From contig JADLHO010000024.1 in assembly GCA_020848735.1 (NCBI GenBank), forward strand, positions 1 to 51,383: DNA of 51,383 nucleotides, given 5' to 3'. This document shows, in pieces, positions 8,169 through 16,823 of the stretch. The notes beneath the pieces are model-generated. The model worked only from the letters and a program-made list of their open reading frames with translations. It was not told the DNA's origin and made no database searches. Both the position numbers and the translations under genes were made by a program. Positions within the stretch are counted from its first letter, which is position 1. Each line of letters begins with the position of its first letter. Origin of the DNA: Planctomycetota bacterium. Lineage in GTDB: Bacteria > Planctomycetota > UBA1135 > UBA2386.

Positions 8169-10466
8169 TCACCAACGACCGATGCGCAGCTCGAGTCCGT
8201 TGCTGGTGACGAGCCCGAGCTGGTTCGCACCGGGGTCCGTCGCCATCGCCTGGAGGAAGAGCTCGAGACCGAGCAGGCTTGGCAGGGGCGGGACGACGAG
8301 GCTCAAGCGCCAGGCCGGTGAACTTGCCACGGCAAAGGCGGCGGCCTCGTTCGAGGCGAGCAGGGCGCAACCGGGCATGCCGAAGGGGCCGAGGTCGAAG
8401 GGCAAGCGGACCTGCCCGACCTGGCGGGCGGAGACGCCGAAGTTCAGCCAGGCGAGCTGGCCGGCGCGCAGCGGGGCGCTTTGGATCAGAAAGCTCCGGC
8501 CGAGGAAGGGGCGTTCGCCGGGCTCGGCCGAGAGCACGAGGGGGCCCTGGGTCCCGACACACGGGGTGCCGTAGCGTCGTGCCCGCGCCGGATCGACCGG
8601 GCGGTAGACCGCGCCCGCGTCCTCGGGGTTGCCGAGCCATTCCTGGCCGCCGATGCAGAGCGAGCCGTCGAGCCAGGGCGCGAAGCACAGCGCGGCACCG
8701 GAGCGCGCGAGCGCGAGGCTCGCGGGCGTGCGCTCCGTCCAGCGCAGGCCATCCCACTCCCAGACCTCGTCGTGGGGTTCGGCCAGCGGCGCCGCGCGGC
8801 CGCCGACCAGCACGATCACACCGCGCGCCTCGTCGAAGCTCATCGCGGCACCGAAGCGCGGCGCTGGGTTCGTCGGCGAGGTGCGCGGTGTCCAGTCCGT
8901 GCCGTCCCAGACCCAGGTGTCCTGCGCGACGCCCGACGTGCTGAGCGAGCCGCCGAAGAGCAGCGTCTCGCGGCGGATCGGGTCGTAGGCCATCGCGGCG
9001 CCGAAGCGGCCCGGCGGCACGTTGGCGGGTTGGCGCAGGAGCCAATCGCTGCCGTCGAACTCGTAGGTCTGGGTCGGTGCCGTTCCGGGGCTGGCGAGCG
9101 ACTGGCCGCCGAAGAGGACGATGCGATCGCGATGCGCATCGAAGGCCATCGCGTGGCCGAAGCTCGCGGGCGGGCGATTGGCGGGGGCGAGGTCGACCCA
9201 GTCGAGGCCGTCGAAGGCCCAGGTGTCGTCGTAGGTCACGAAGATCGAGTCCGCGCCGCCGAAGAGGACGAGGCGCGCACGCCGGCTGTCGCCCACCATC
9301 GCGAAGCTCGTCCGTCCCGGTGGGCTGTTGAGCGGCGCCAATACGTGCCAACCCGCGCGCGAGAACTCCAGCGTCGTCGAGCGATGCCCGGAGACGGAGC
9401 GGCCGTCGTACACGAGCACGCGCTCGCTCGCCGCATCGAACGCGGCCGCGAGGTGGAAGCTCGCGCGCGGCCAGATGGACTGCCGCAGCGCGCGCCAGCC
9501 CGTGGCGTCGAGCAGCCAGACGGTGGCGCCCGGCTGCGGGGTGGTCTGGCCGACCAGCATCGCGACGCCGCCGCTCGCGGGATCGAGGACGAGATCGGTC
9601 GAACTCGAGCCGGGCGTCGACGCGAGGTTGAGCAGCGACCAGGTCGCGCCGTCGAAGGCCCAGGTCTCTTCGACGATCGTCTGCCAGCCGCGGGCGACGT
9701 GGAGGACGACCCGCTGACGCTGCGGGTCGTAGGCCATGCCGCCGCCGACGAAGGGCAGGGGAGTGGTCGGCTGCAACCTCGTCCAGGCGTTGCCGTCCCA
9801 CTCGAAGGTGCCGAAGTCGGGCACCGGGGCGCGGAGGTTTCCGCCGTGCAACACGAGGCGTCCGCGGCGTTCGTCGGCCGCGAGCGTGAAGTCCGTCAAG
9901 GTGGGCAGGGTCGGCGGAACGCTGCGCTGCGCCCAATCCGTGCCGTCCCATTCCCACGTGTCGCCGTAGGCCCCGTTGAAGTTCGTGCCGCCGACGAGCA
10001 CGAGCTTGCCGCTCGGACCATGCCAGGCCATGCGCGCACCCTGCCGTGGCGGTGGCGCGTGGATCGGGCTGAGTCGGGTCCAGGTGTGGCCGTCGAAGCT
10101 CCAGGTGTCGGCGAGCTGGGAGAGGATGCCCGAGGGGCCGTAGCCGAGGCCGCCGAAGAGGATGCTGCGGCCCCGCAGCGGGTCGAAGGCCATCGCGGCG
10201 GCCTGACGCCGCGAGGGGCGTGGATCGAGGCGCAGCGAGCGCCAGCTCGCGCCGTCCCAGCGCCAGGTCTCGTCGGTCGAGCCCACGGCGTCGGCGCCGC
10301 CGAAGCGGATCAGACCGGGGGCCAGGGGATCCGCGGCGAACGCGGCCTGCGAGCGCGGCGGCAGCGCGTCGAGGCGATACCAATCCACCTGTGCCGTGGC
10401 GCTCAGCAGGAGGCTCGCGGCGCAGACGACGGAGCGGACGAACGGGAAGCGCTGGGCCTTGCGCAT
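8169..10466 (-). CDS. Secreted kelch-repeat beta-propeller protein
   Basis: The 765-residue product begins with a signal peptide (R-K near the start, then L-L-L-S-A-T-A-Q). Residues about 30-620 hold about eleven to twelve kelch-like repeats of about 50 residues, each with a hydrophobic strand then F-G-G (or H-G-G, V-G-G), D-T-W and a W-D-G turn; enough for one or two propellers. The last 130 residues form a separate module, starting near C-V-G-T-Q-G-P and ending L-E-L-R-I-G-R-W, that resembles the C-terminus of the amidase at 46825-49803. The ATG at 10466 was chosen because a TAGCAT hexamer lies 7 bp upstream and it leaves a clean signal peptide; in-frame ATGs at 10475 and 10484 are alternatives. 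Probably extracellular and carbohydrate- or protein-binding. Confidence 0.85.
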   Translation of the reverse strand: MRKAQRFPFVRSVVCAASLLLSATAQVDWYRLDALPPRSQAAFAADPLAPGLIRFGGADAVGSTDETWRWDGASWRSLRLDPRPSRRQAAAMAFDPLRGRSILFGGLGYGPSGILSQLADTWSFDGHTWTRLSPIHAPPPRQGARMAWHGPSGKLVLVGGTNFNGAYGDTWEWDGTDWAQRSVPPTLPTLTDFTLAADERRGRLVLHGGNLRAPVPDFGTFEWDGNAWTRLQPTTPLPFVGGGMAYDPQRQRVVLHVARGWQTIVEETWAFDGATWSLLNLASTPGSSSTDLVLDPASGGVAMLVGQTTPQPGATVWLLDATGWRALRQSIWPRASFHLAAAFDAASERVLVYDGRSVSGHRSTTLEFSRAGWHVLAPLNSPPGRTSFAMVGDSRRARLVLFGGADSIFVTYDDTWAFDGLDWVDLAPANRPPASFGHAMAFDAHRDRIVLFGGQSLASPGTAPTQTYEFDGSDWLLRQPANVPPGRFGAAMAYDPIRRETLLFGGSLSTSGVAQDTWVWDGTDWTPRTSPTNPAPRFGAAMSFDEARGVIVLVGGRAAPLAEPHDEVWEWDGLRWTERTPASLALARSGAALCFAPWLDGSLCIGGQEWLGNPEDAGAVYRPVDPARARRYGTPCVGTQGPLVLSAEPGERPFLGRSFLIQSAPLRAGQLAWLNFGVSARQVGQVRLPFDLGPFGMPGCALLASNEAAAFAVASSPAWRLSLVVPPLPSLLGLELFLQAMATDPGANQLGLVTSNGLELRIGRW

Positions 10467-10473
10467 GGCGCGC

Positions 10474-10479
10474 ATGCTA
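10474..10479 (-). promoter_or_regulatory. Putative -10 element (TAGCAT) for the kelch gene
   Basis: TAGCAT on the minus strand ends 7 bp before the ATG at 10466, which would place transcription start at or next to the start codon. It overlaps the two alternative upstream ATGs and argues against them. Confidence 0.35.
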
Positions 10480-10517
10480 GGCATGCCCGCGCCGCGCGGG
10501 GTCCCGGGAGCCGTGGA

Positions 10518-11321
10518 TCAGCGCGCCTCGGCGCGCGCCACCTTCACCATGGCGCAGAAGATCGCCATGCCGTCCGGCTGCCCCTGCGCGCCGCGCTCGC
10601 GCCAGAGGGGATCGTGGTGGGGCAGGTAGGCGCGGTCGGGGTGCGGCATCAGGCCGAGCACGCGGCCGCTCGTGTCGGTCAGGCCCGCGATCGCGCGGGG
10701 CGAGCCATTGGGATTGCGCGGGTAGGCCATCGTGCGCTCGCCGTGTTCGTCGACGTAGACGAAGGCGGTGTAGCCCTCCTCGTCGAGCACGCGCGCGAGC
10801 GTCTCGTCCTTCGCCTGGAGCCGGCCCTCGCCGTGCGCCGCAGGCACGCGCAGCGTGAGGCCTTCCTCGAGGAACACGCAGCGGTTCTTCGGGCTCTTCA
10901 GCGTGACCCAGCGGCACTCGTAGTGGTCGCTGAGGTTGTGCGTGAGCGCGACCTCCTGCACCAGCGGCCCGCGCGCGGTGCGCGGCAGGATGCCGAGGCG
11001 CGTGAGCATCTGGAAGCCGTTGCAGATGCCGAGCACGAGACCGCCGCGCTCGACCAGCGCGACGAGCCGCTCGCCGACGCTGCTGCGGAGTTCGTTCGCG
11101 AGCACGCGTCCCGAGGCGATGTCGTCGCCGTAGGCGAAGCCGCCGGGCGCGACGAAGATCTCGAAGCCATCGACGAGCTGCGGCTGCTCGCGCAGGCGCT
11201 TGACGTGCACGTACTCGGGCGCGGCTCCGGCGAGTTCGAAGGCGTGGAAGGTCTCGCGCTCGCAGTTGATGCCGGGGGCACGGAGCACGAGCACCCTGGG
11301 CTTCCGTGTGGTCGCATTCAC
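10518..11321 (-). CDS. purQ: Phosphoribosylformylglycinamidine synthase, glutaminase subunit
   Basis: PurQ hydrolyses glutamine and passes ammonia to PurL in the fourth step of purine synthesis (FGAR to FGAM). The 267-residue product has the class I glutamine amidotransferase fold: N-terminal V-L-R-A-P-G-I-N-C, the oxyanion region A-P-G-G-F-A-Y-G-D-D, nucleophile C100 in G-I-C-N-G-F-Q, and the catalytic histidine in L-M-P-H-P-D-R. The usual third triad residue after H-P is glutamate; here it is aspartate. The GTG start at 11321 overlaps the purL stop as GTGA and follows a GGAGG site. It is longer than the roughly 230-residue PurQ that goes with separate PurS, matching the unusual PurL next door. 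Confidence 0.95.
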   Translation of the reverse strand: MNATTRKPRVLVLRAPGINCERETFHAFELAGAAPEYVHVKRLREQPQLVDGFEIFVAPGGFAYGDDIASGRVLANELRSSVGERLVALVERGGLVLGICNGFQMLTRLGILPRTARGPLVQEVALTHNLSDHYECRWVTLKSPKNRCVFLEEGLTLRVPAAHGEGRLQAKDETLARVLDEEGYTAFVYVDEHGERTMAYPRNPNGSPRAIAGLTDTSGRVLGLMPHPDRAYLPHHDPLWRERGAQGQPDGMAIFCAMVKVARAEAR

Positions 11322-14203
11322 GTGAGGTCCTCCGTCAGCGAGCCGTCGAGATCGAGCGTGCCCTTCCAGGCGCGCAGCAGCTCCGCCATCGGCACGCGCA
11401 GGATCTCGCGTCCGCCTCGGCTCACCGCGAAGTCCTGGCTCCGGCGATCGAAGGCGCCGAGGCGCGCGAAGGGGGTCTGGTGGAGATTCGCCTCGAAGTC
11501 GGCCGCGCGGTCGCGCGGCACCTCGCAGAGGAAGCGCGACTGCGATTCGCTGAAGAGGAGCTCCTCGGTGCGCAGCGCACCTTCGGCGCGCACGAGGTCG
11601 AGATCGAGGGCGAGCCCGACCCGTCCCGCGATCATCATCTCCGCGGCGGCCGCCGCGAGGCCGCCTTCGCTGAGGTCGTGGCAGGCGCTCACGGCGCGCG
11701 CCTTGATCGCGCGGTGCACGGCGTCGAGCGTGTGCTTGCCGACGACCTTGTCGACGCGCGGTACCGAGGCCCCGAGCGCGCCGCGGGTCTTCCAGTAGAC
11801 CGAGCCGCCGAGCTCGCGCTTCGTCACGCCGACCAGATAGAGCCAGGCGTCGTCGTGTCGCGGCGCGCTCGTGATCGTGCGCGTGACGTCGGGCACGACC
11901 GAGAGCGCGGTCACGAGGATGCAGCCGGGGATCGCGATCGTGCGCTCGCCGTCCTTGAACTCGTTGTTGAGCGAGTCCTTGCCGGAGACGAACGGCGTGC
12001 GGTACTGCAGCGCGACCTCGCAGAGCGCGCGCGTCGCGCGCACGAGCTCGCCGAGTCGATCGGGGCGCTTGCAGCTCGCCCAGCAGTAGTTGTCGAGGAT
12101 CGCGGTGAACTCGGGGTCGCCGCCGCAGGCGACGACGTTGCGCAGCGCCTCGTCGATCGCGCACTCCGCCATCGCGGCGGGATCGATGCGGCTGTAGCGC
12201 GGATTGAGCCCGCTGCTGACGACGAAGCCGCGTGTGGAGCCGAGCTTGGGAGCCAGCACGCTGCCGTCCGCGGGGCCGTCGGCACGCGGCCCGACGAAGG
12301 GCTTGCCGGCACTGCCGGCTTGGACCTCGTGGTCGTACTGGCGCACGATCCATTCCTTGCTCGCGACGTTCGGGTCGGCGAGCACGCGCAGCAGCGCGCC
12401 GGCGCAGTCCGTCTCGTCGGCGAGCACGGGATCGCGCAGCGCACGCGGCTGCCAGGTCGCCTTGCGCTCGTAGACGGGCAGGCCCTCGTGGAGGAACTCG
12501 AGGTCGAGCTCGCCGTGGAGCGTGTCGCCGTGGCGCAGCACGAGTCGGCCCGAGTCGTCGAAGCGGCCGAGCACCGCGGCCTCCACGTCTTCCTCCGCGC
12601 AGAGCGCGAGGAGCCGTTCGAGCTTCGCCTGCGGCACCGACATCACCATCCGTTCCTGGGCCTCGCTGACCCAGATCTCCCAGGGCGCGAGACCCTGGTA
12701 CTTGAGCGGCGCCCGGGCGAGGTCGACGTCCGCGCCGAGTCCCTTGCTCATCTCACCGACCGCCGAGGAGAAGCCGCCGGCACCGCAGTCGGTGATCGCG
12801 CTGAAGAGCCCCTCGTCGCGCGCGCGGAGCACGAGGTCCATCGCCTTGCGCTCGGTGATCGGATCGCCGATCTGCACCGCGCCGCTGCTGACGGTCTCGC
12901 TCTCGGTGTGCAGCTCGAGGCTGCTGAAGGTCGCGCCGTGGATGCCGTCGCGGCCCGTGCGGCCGCCGATCGCGACGATGCAGTCGCCGGGTTGGACGGC
13001 CTTCTCGACCTTGTCGCGCGGCAGGAGCCCGATGTTGCCGACGTAGACCAGCGGGTTGCCGACGAAGTCGGGATCGAAGTGGACCGCACCGTGCACGGTC
13101 GGGATCCCCATCGGGTTGCCGTAGTCGCGCACGCCGGCGACGACCCCGTGCAGCACGCGACGCGGGTGCAGGCAGCCCTGCGGGACCTCGTGCGGGGCCA
13201 GGTCGATCGGCGCGAAGCAGAACACGTCGGTGTTCGCGACCGGGCGCGCGGCGAGGCCCGTGCCGAGGATGTCGCGGATCACGCCGCCCACGCCGGTCGC
13301 CGCTCCGCCGAAGGGCTCGATCGCCGAGGGGTGGTTGTGCGTCTCGACCTTGATGCAGAGGCAGTCCTCGCCGTCGAAGTCGATCACGCCGGCGTTGTCC
13401 TCGAAGACCGAGACGCAGAACTCGCGCTTCAGCGTGTGCGTGACGCGCGCGATCTCGCTCTTCAGCAGGTTGTCGATGATCTCGCCGTCGAAGTCGATGC
13501 GACCGGTCAGCGTCTTGTGCTTGCAGTGCTCCGACCAGGTCTGCGCGATCGTCTCGAGCTCGATGCGCCGGGGTTCGCGCCCGAGGCTGCGGTAATGGGC
13601 CTGCACGGTGCGCATCTCGCGCAGGTCGAGGGCGAGGCCGCCGTCGCGCGAAAGCGTGTCGAGAGCGACGTCGTCGAGCTCACGGATCGGCACGATCTGC
13701 ACCGCGAGATCCGCGGTGCCGCCCGCACCGGGGAGCCCTGCGGGCCACTCGCCGATCAGCACCTCGTGCACGACCTCGTTGGCGAGGCTCTGCTCGGCGG
13801 CGCGACGCAGCGCGGTCCCGTCCGGGCAGGGCGTGACGAAGACCTGATAGGTCCCGACCTCGACGGCCGGCAGGCCGCTGTCGCGCAGCGCCTTCTGCAC
13901 CGAATGGGCGACCTGGTCGGTCACGCCGGGCTTGGGCCGCACGGTGAAGCGACCCGGCTCGGGCGGCACGCGGCGCCTCGGGGGCTCGATCGCGTAGCTG
14001 TCGGTCACGGGGTCGGCGAGCACCTCGCGCGTGAAGCGCTCGACCTGGTCCGCGCCCAGCGCGGCGCCGAGCAGGAAGCCGCGGCGCGATGCCACCGGGC
14101 CCTCGAGTTCGAGTCCCACCGCCGCGAGCGCGGCCTTCGCCGCGGCACCGGCGGGGTCGGGAAGGCCCGGTTTCGTGCGCACTTCGATGCGCCAAGCGTC
14201 CAT
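11318..14203 (-). CDS. purL: PurS-PurS-PurL fusion, FGAM synthase catalytic subunit
   Basis: This is the ATP-dependent synthetase part of FGAM synthase. Residues about 1-75 and 90-170 are two tandem PurS-like domains (each begins with a V-R-x-K-P-G strand and ends with a V-x-D-x-Y or V-V-H-E-V segment). The PurL core follows, with T-W-S-E-H-C-K-H-K near 235, E-T-H-N-H-P-S-A and G-G-A-A-T-G-V-G-G near 300, and two AIR-synthase-type halves. At 961 residues it is longer than small PurL (about 740) but lacks the fused glutaminase of large PurL, which is encoded by the overlapping purQ. The ATG at 14203 begins directly with the first PurS strand. It is divergent from accA. Confidence 0.95.
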   Translation of the reverse strand: MDAWRIEVRTKPGLPDPAGAAAKAALAAVGLELEGPVASRRGFLLGAALGADQVERFTREVLADPVTDSYAIEPPRRRVPPEPGRFTVRPKPGVTDQVAHSVQKALRDSGLPAVEVGTYQVFVTPCPDGTALRRAAEQSLANEVVHEVLIGEWPAGLPGAGGTADLAVQIVPIRELDDVALDTLSRDGGLALDLREMRTVQAHYRSLGREPRRIELETIAQTWSEHCKHKTLTGRIDFDGEIIDNLLKSEIARVTHTLKREFCVSVFEDNAGVIDFDGEDCLCIKVETHNHPSAIEPFGGAATGVGGVIRDILGTGLAARPVANTDVFCFAPIDLAPHEVPQGCLHPRRVLHGVVAGVRDYGNPMGIPTVHGAVHFDPDFVGNPLVYVGNIGLLPRDKVEKAVQPGDCIVAIGGRTGRDGIHGATFSSLELHTESETVSSGAVQIGDPITERKAMDLVLRARDEGLFSAITDCGAGGFSSAVGEMSKGLGADVDLARAPLKYQGLAPWEIWVSEAQERMVMSVPQAKLERLLALCAEEDVEAAVLGRFDDSGRLVLRHGDTLHGELDLEFLHEGLPVYERKATWQPRALRDPVLADETDCAGALLRVLADPNVASKEWIVRQYDHEVQAGSAGKPFVGPRADGPADGSVLAPKLGSTRGFVVSSGLNPRYSRIDPAAMAECAIDEALRNVVACGGDPEFTAILDNYCWASCKRPDRLGELVRATRALCEVALQYRTPFVSGKDSLNNEFKDGERTIAIPGCILVTALSVVPDVTRTITSAPRHDDAWLYLVGVTKRELGGSVYWKTRGALGASVPRVDKVVGKHTLDAVHRAIKARAVSACHDLSEGGLAAAAAEMMIAGRVGLALDLDLVRAEGALRTEELLFSESQSRFLCEVPRDRAADFEANLHQTPFARLGAFDRRSQDFAVSRGGREILRVPMAELLRAWKGTLDLDGSLTEDLT

Positions 14204-14329
14204 GCGTGAACGATGCCGTTGCCCCGCCGGTGAATCCAGCCGGGCTCGCGGCGGCGAGGCGCGCTTCGTTACACTGCGCCCCCCGTTCCGGCGCGGCCCG
14301 GCCGCGCGGCCCTGTGCGGAGACCATCCC

Positions 14330-15343
14330 TTGAGCGAGACCAAGATCAGCGAGCTCCAGACCGGCCTGCTCTTCGAACGACCGCTGCTCGAGATGGAGCA
14401 GAAGATCGAGGAGCTGAAGCGGCTCGCACAGAGCACGCACCTCGATCTCACCGGGGAGATCAAGGCGCTCGAGGAGCGCCTGCGGAGCCAGACGGCCGAG
14501 GTCTACGCCGGGCTGACGCCCTGGGAGAAGGTGAACGTCGCGCGGCATGCCGAACGGCCGATGACGTCGGACTACATCGCGATGATGCTCGACGACTTCA
14601 CCGAGCTGCACGGCGATCGCCTCTACGGCGACGACCGCGCGATCGTGACGGGCCTCGCGCAGATGGCCGGCGTGCGCTTCATGCTGATCGGCCACCGCAA
14701 GGGCAAGGCGGTGAAGGATCGGCTCGCGTGCAACTTCGGCTGCGCGCATCCCGAGGGCTACCGCAAGGCGCTGCTCAAGATGAAGCTCGCCGAGAAGCTG
14801 CGGATCCCGATCGTGACCTTCATCAACACGCCCGGTGCCTACCCCGGCATCGGCGCCGAGGAGCGCGGACAGGCCGGCGCGATCGCGACCAACATCCTCG
14901 AGATGTTCGGCCTGCGCGTGCCGATCATCTCGATCGTGATCGGCGAGGGCGGCTCGGGCGGGGCCCTGGGGATCGGCGTCGGCGACCGCGTCGCGATCCT
15001 CGAGCACGCCTACTACTCGGTGATCTCGCCGGAGGGTTGCGCGGCGATCCTCTGGAAGAGCGGCGACAAGGCGCCCGAGGCGGCGGCCGCGCTCAAGCTG
15101 ACCAGCGCGGACCTGCGCAAGCAGGGGCTCGTCGACGACGTCATCGAGGAACCCCTCGGCGGCGCCCATCGCGACCCGCGCGCCACGGTGGAGCGCGTGA
15201 AGGCCCGGATCCTCGGCTGGCTGGGCGAACTCTCGGCGCTGCCGGTCGAGACGCTGCTCGAGCGTCGCTACCGCAAGTTCCGCTCGATGGGGCTGCCCGC
15301 CGAGGGCGTCGTGGGCGCCGCGGCCGCCGACGCCGCGAACTGA
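14330..15343 (+). CDS. accA: Acetyl-CoA carboxylase carboxyltransferase subunit alpha
   Basis: AccA pairs with AccD to transfer the carboxyl group from biotin to acetyl-CoA, the first committed step of fatty acid synthesis. The 337-residue product is of normal length and shows the N-terminal helical region, the M-L-D-D-F-T-E-L-H-G-D-R segment, I-G-H-R-K-G, N-F-G-C-A-H-P-E-G-Y-R-K-A, N-T-P-G-A-Y-P-G and the glycine-rich G-E-G-G-S-G-G-A-L-G-I. The start is a TTG at 14330 with GGAG 9 bp upstream; no ATG or GTG gives a better N-terminus. A TACACT hexamer at 14270-14275 is a likely -10, giving a leader of about 50 nt. It faces away from the purL-purQ unit. Confidence 0.96.
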   Translation: MSETKISELQTGLLFERPLLEMEQKIEELKRLAQSTHLDLTGEIKALEERLRSQTAEVYAGLTPWEKVNVARHAERPMTSDYIAMMLDDFTELHGDRLYGDDRAIVTGLAQMAGVRFMLIGHRKGKAVKDRLACNFGCAHPEGYRKALLKMKLAEKLRIPIVTFINTPGAYPGIGAEERGQAGAIATNILEMFGLRVPIISIVIGEGGSGGALGIGVGDRVAILEHAYYSVISPEGCAAILWKSGDKAPEAAAALKLTSADLRKQGLVDDVIEEPLGGAHRDPRATVERVKARILGWLGELSALPVETLLERRYRKFRSMGLPAEGVVGAAAADAAN

Positions 15344-15404
15344 ACCCGCGGGCTCGTCTCGCCGCCGACCGACGGACTGCGTAGCACGCGCGCCATCGCC
15401 ACCC

Positions 15405-16124
15405 ATGAGCCTCCCACGTCGCTCCCGCTCGGAAGACCTCCCGCCGCGCTCGCGCCGCGCGCGCGTGCTCGACGCCGGCCTCGAGTTCCCCGCCGGAGCT
15501 CCGCCGAGCGGTGGACTGGAGGGGCTCGAGTGCTCGAGCGAGGAGGACGATGCGCGCGTCGTGCGCCGCGTGCTCGACGGGGATGAGGATGCCTTCGGCG
15601 AGCTCGTCCGCCGCTACAGCCGCCGCGCGTTCTGGATCGCATGGCACGTGCTCGGCGCGGTGGAGGATGCGCGCGACGTCGTGCAGGAGGCCTTCCTCCG
15701 CCTGCATCGCTCGCTCGACCGCTACGACTTCGCGCGCAGCTTCTACACCTGGTTCTATCGCATCGTGATGAACCTCGCGATCGACGCGCTGCGCAAGCGG
15801 CGCTCGGCGCGCGCGATCGCGGTGGAGGACTTCGATCTCGAGGCGTCGCCGATCGAGCGGCCGAGTCGCGGCATCGAGCGCGACGAGGAGCGGGCACTCG
15901 TCTGGCGCGCGCTGGACGCGCTGGATCCCAAGTTCCGCGCCGTGCTCGTCCTCCGCGACATCCACGGCATGTCGTCGCGCGAGATCGCGCCCATCCTCGG
16001 CGTGACCCACGTGACCGCGCGCTGGCGGTTGCACCGCGGGCGTCAGCTCTTCCGCGAGGAATGGGCTCGCCTGACCGGGGAGACGGCCGGCCCCAGCGAT
16101 GCCGCCGCGGAGGACCTCGAGTGA
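15405..16124 (+). CDS. ECF-type RNA polymerase sigma factor
   Basis: The 239-residue product has sigma region 2 (about residues 50-125, with D-E-D-A-F-G-E-L-V-R-R-Y, the R-D-V-V-Q-E-A-F-L-R-L-H segment and F-Y-T-W-F-Y-R-I) and region 4 (about 165-215, with R-A-V-L-V-L-R-D-I-H-G-M-S-S-R-E-I-A). The N-terminal 48 residues are an arginine- and proline-rich extension not typical of the family, so a later start is possible, though no better one is marked by a ribosome site. The stop overlaps the next gene as GTGA. The following anti-sigma and PDZ genes suggest an envelope-stress type regulon; the inducing signal is unknown. Confidence 0.93.
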   Translation: MSLPRRSRSEDLPPRSRRARVLDAGLEFPAGAPPSGGLEGLECSSEEDDARVVRRVLDGDEDAFGELVRRYSRRAFWIAWHVLGAVEDARDVVQEAFLRLHRSLDRYDFARSFYTWFYRIVMNLAIDALRKRRSARAIAVEDFDLEASPIERPSRGIERDEERALVWRALDALDPKFRAVLVLRDIHGMSSREIAPILGVTHVTARWRLHRGRQLFREEWARLTGETAGPSDAAAEDLE

Positions 16125-16690
16125 CGGAGCCAGCGCTCGACTGCAGGCGCTTCCTGCGCGCCCTCGCGGCGGTGTCGACGCCGGCCGCCCGGCCCCTGCC
16201 CTTCGATCCGGCGGCGCGGGAACACCTGCTCGCCTGCCCGGCCTGTCGGGCGGCGTTCCGGACGGCGCGCGGCGCGGACACCGCTCTGCGCAGCCTGGCC
16301 GAGCCCGCGGTCGAGGAGGGCTTCTTCCGCGAACTCGAGCGGGGGGTGCTCGACCGGGTTGCCGCCGAGGCTCCGCGACCCGGACTCCGACCCGGACGAC
16401 GCCTCGCCGCGGCCGCGGCGATCTTCGTGCTCTTCGGCCTCGGGCTCGCCCTCACGACGCTCACGGCGCCCTCGCCGCGCTCGCGACTTCTCGACTCGCC
16501 TTCGCTGGAGAACCTCGAGCCCTTCGCCTTCGACCCGAGCGACGCGACGTTCCCGGTCGGTGAGAGCCCGTTCTTCGGGCTCCGCGGGCGTGCCCTGCTC
16601 GATGCGTTGCCGGAGGGCGCGGCGCGCCGTGAGGGCGGGACGCGCCGGGTGCCGCAGCGGCCCGCGCCCGCGCCGGGTCTGCCGCGCTGA
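16121..16690 (+). CDS. Membrane-bound zinc-finger anti-sigma factor (predicted)
   Basis: The 189-residue product has an N-terminal cytoplasmic domain with H-x3-C-x2-C (E-H-L-L-A-C-P-A-C) preceded by another cysteine, the pattern of zinc-binding anti-sigma domains. One membrane segment lies near residues 90-112 (A-A-A-A-I-F-V-L-F-G-L-G-L). The C-terminal part is proline- and arginine-rich and would face outward. The GTG start overlaps the sigma factor's TGA by 4 bp, so the two proteins are probably made in fixed ratio. Assignment rests on the motif, topology and position; I see no direct sequence proof of sigma binding. Confidence 0.8.
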   Translation: MTEPALDCRRFLRALAAVSTPAARPLPFDPAAREHLLACPACRAAFRTARGADTALRSLAEPAVEEGFFRELERGVLDRVAAEAPRPGLRPGRRLAAAAAIFVLFGLGLALTTLTAPSPRSRLLDSPSLENLEPFAFDPSDATFPVGESPFFGLRGRALLDALPEGAARREGGTRRVPQRPAPAPGLPR

Positions 16691-16823
16691 CGGCGAGCGG
16701 CGGGACGGGGCGTTCGGGGGCAGCTCGGAGTCTTGGCCGTCGGAGTGCGTCCTGCGGCCCGCGTTCGTCGGCCACGGTCGGCCGATCGGACGCGATCGAA
16801 GACGAGAGCACGGAGCGACCGAG

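Noticed and set aside
10486..10500. Short hairpin CCCGCG/CGCGGG after purQ as a terminator
   Set aside because: Only 6 bp, no T-run, and it overlaps the likely kelch promoter area; too weak to annotate.
14317..14332. Shared motif before the TTG starts of accA and rpsP
   Set aside because: The similarity (GGAG, CATCCC, then TTG) is short and largely ribosome site plus C-rich spacer; two cases do not make a regulatory element.
14204..15406. Upstream extension of the PurL frame
   Set aside because: It is antisense to accA; the PurS-like fold begins at the ATG at 14203.
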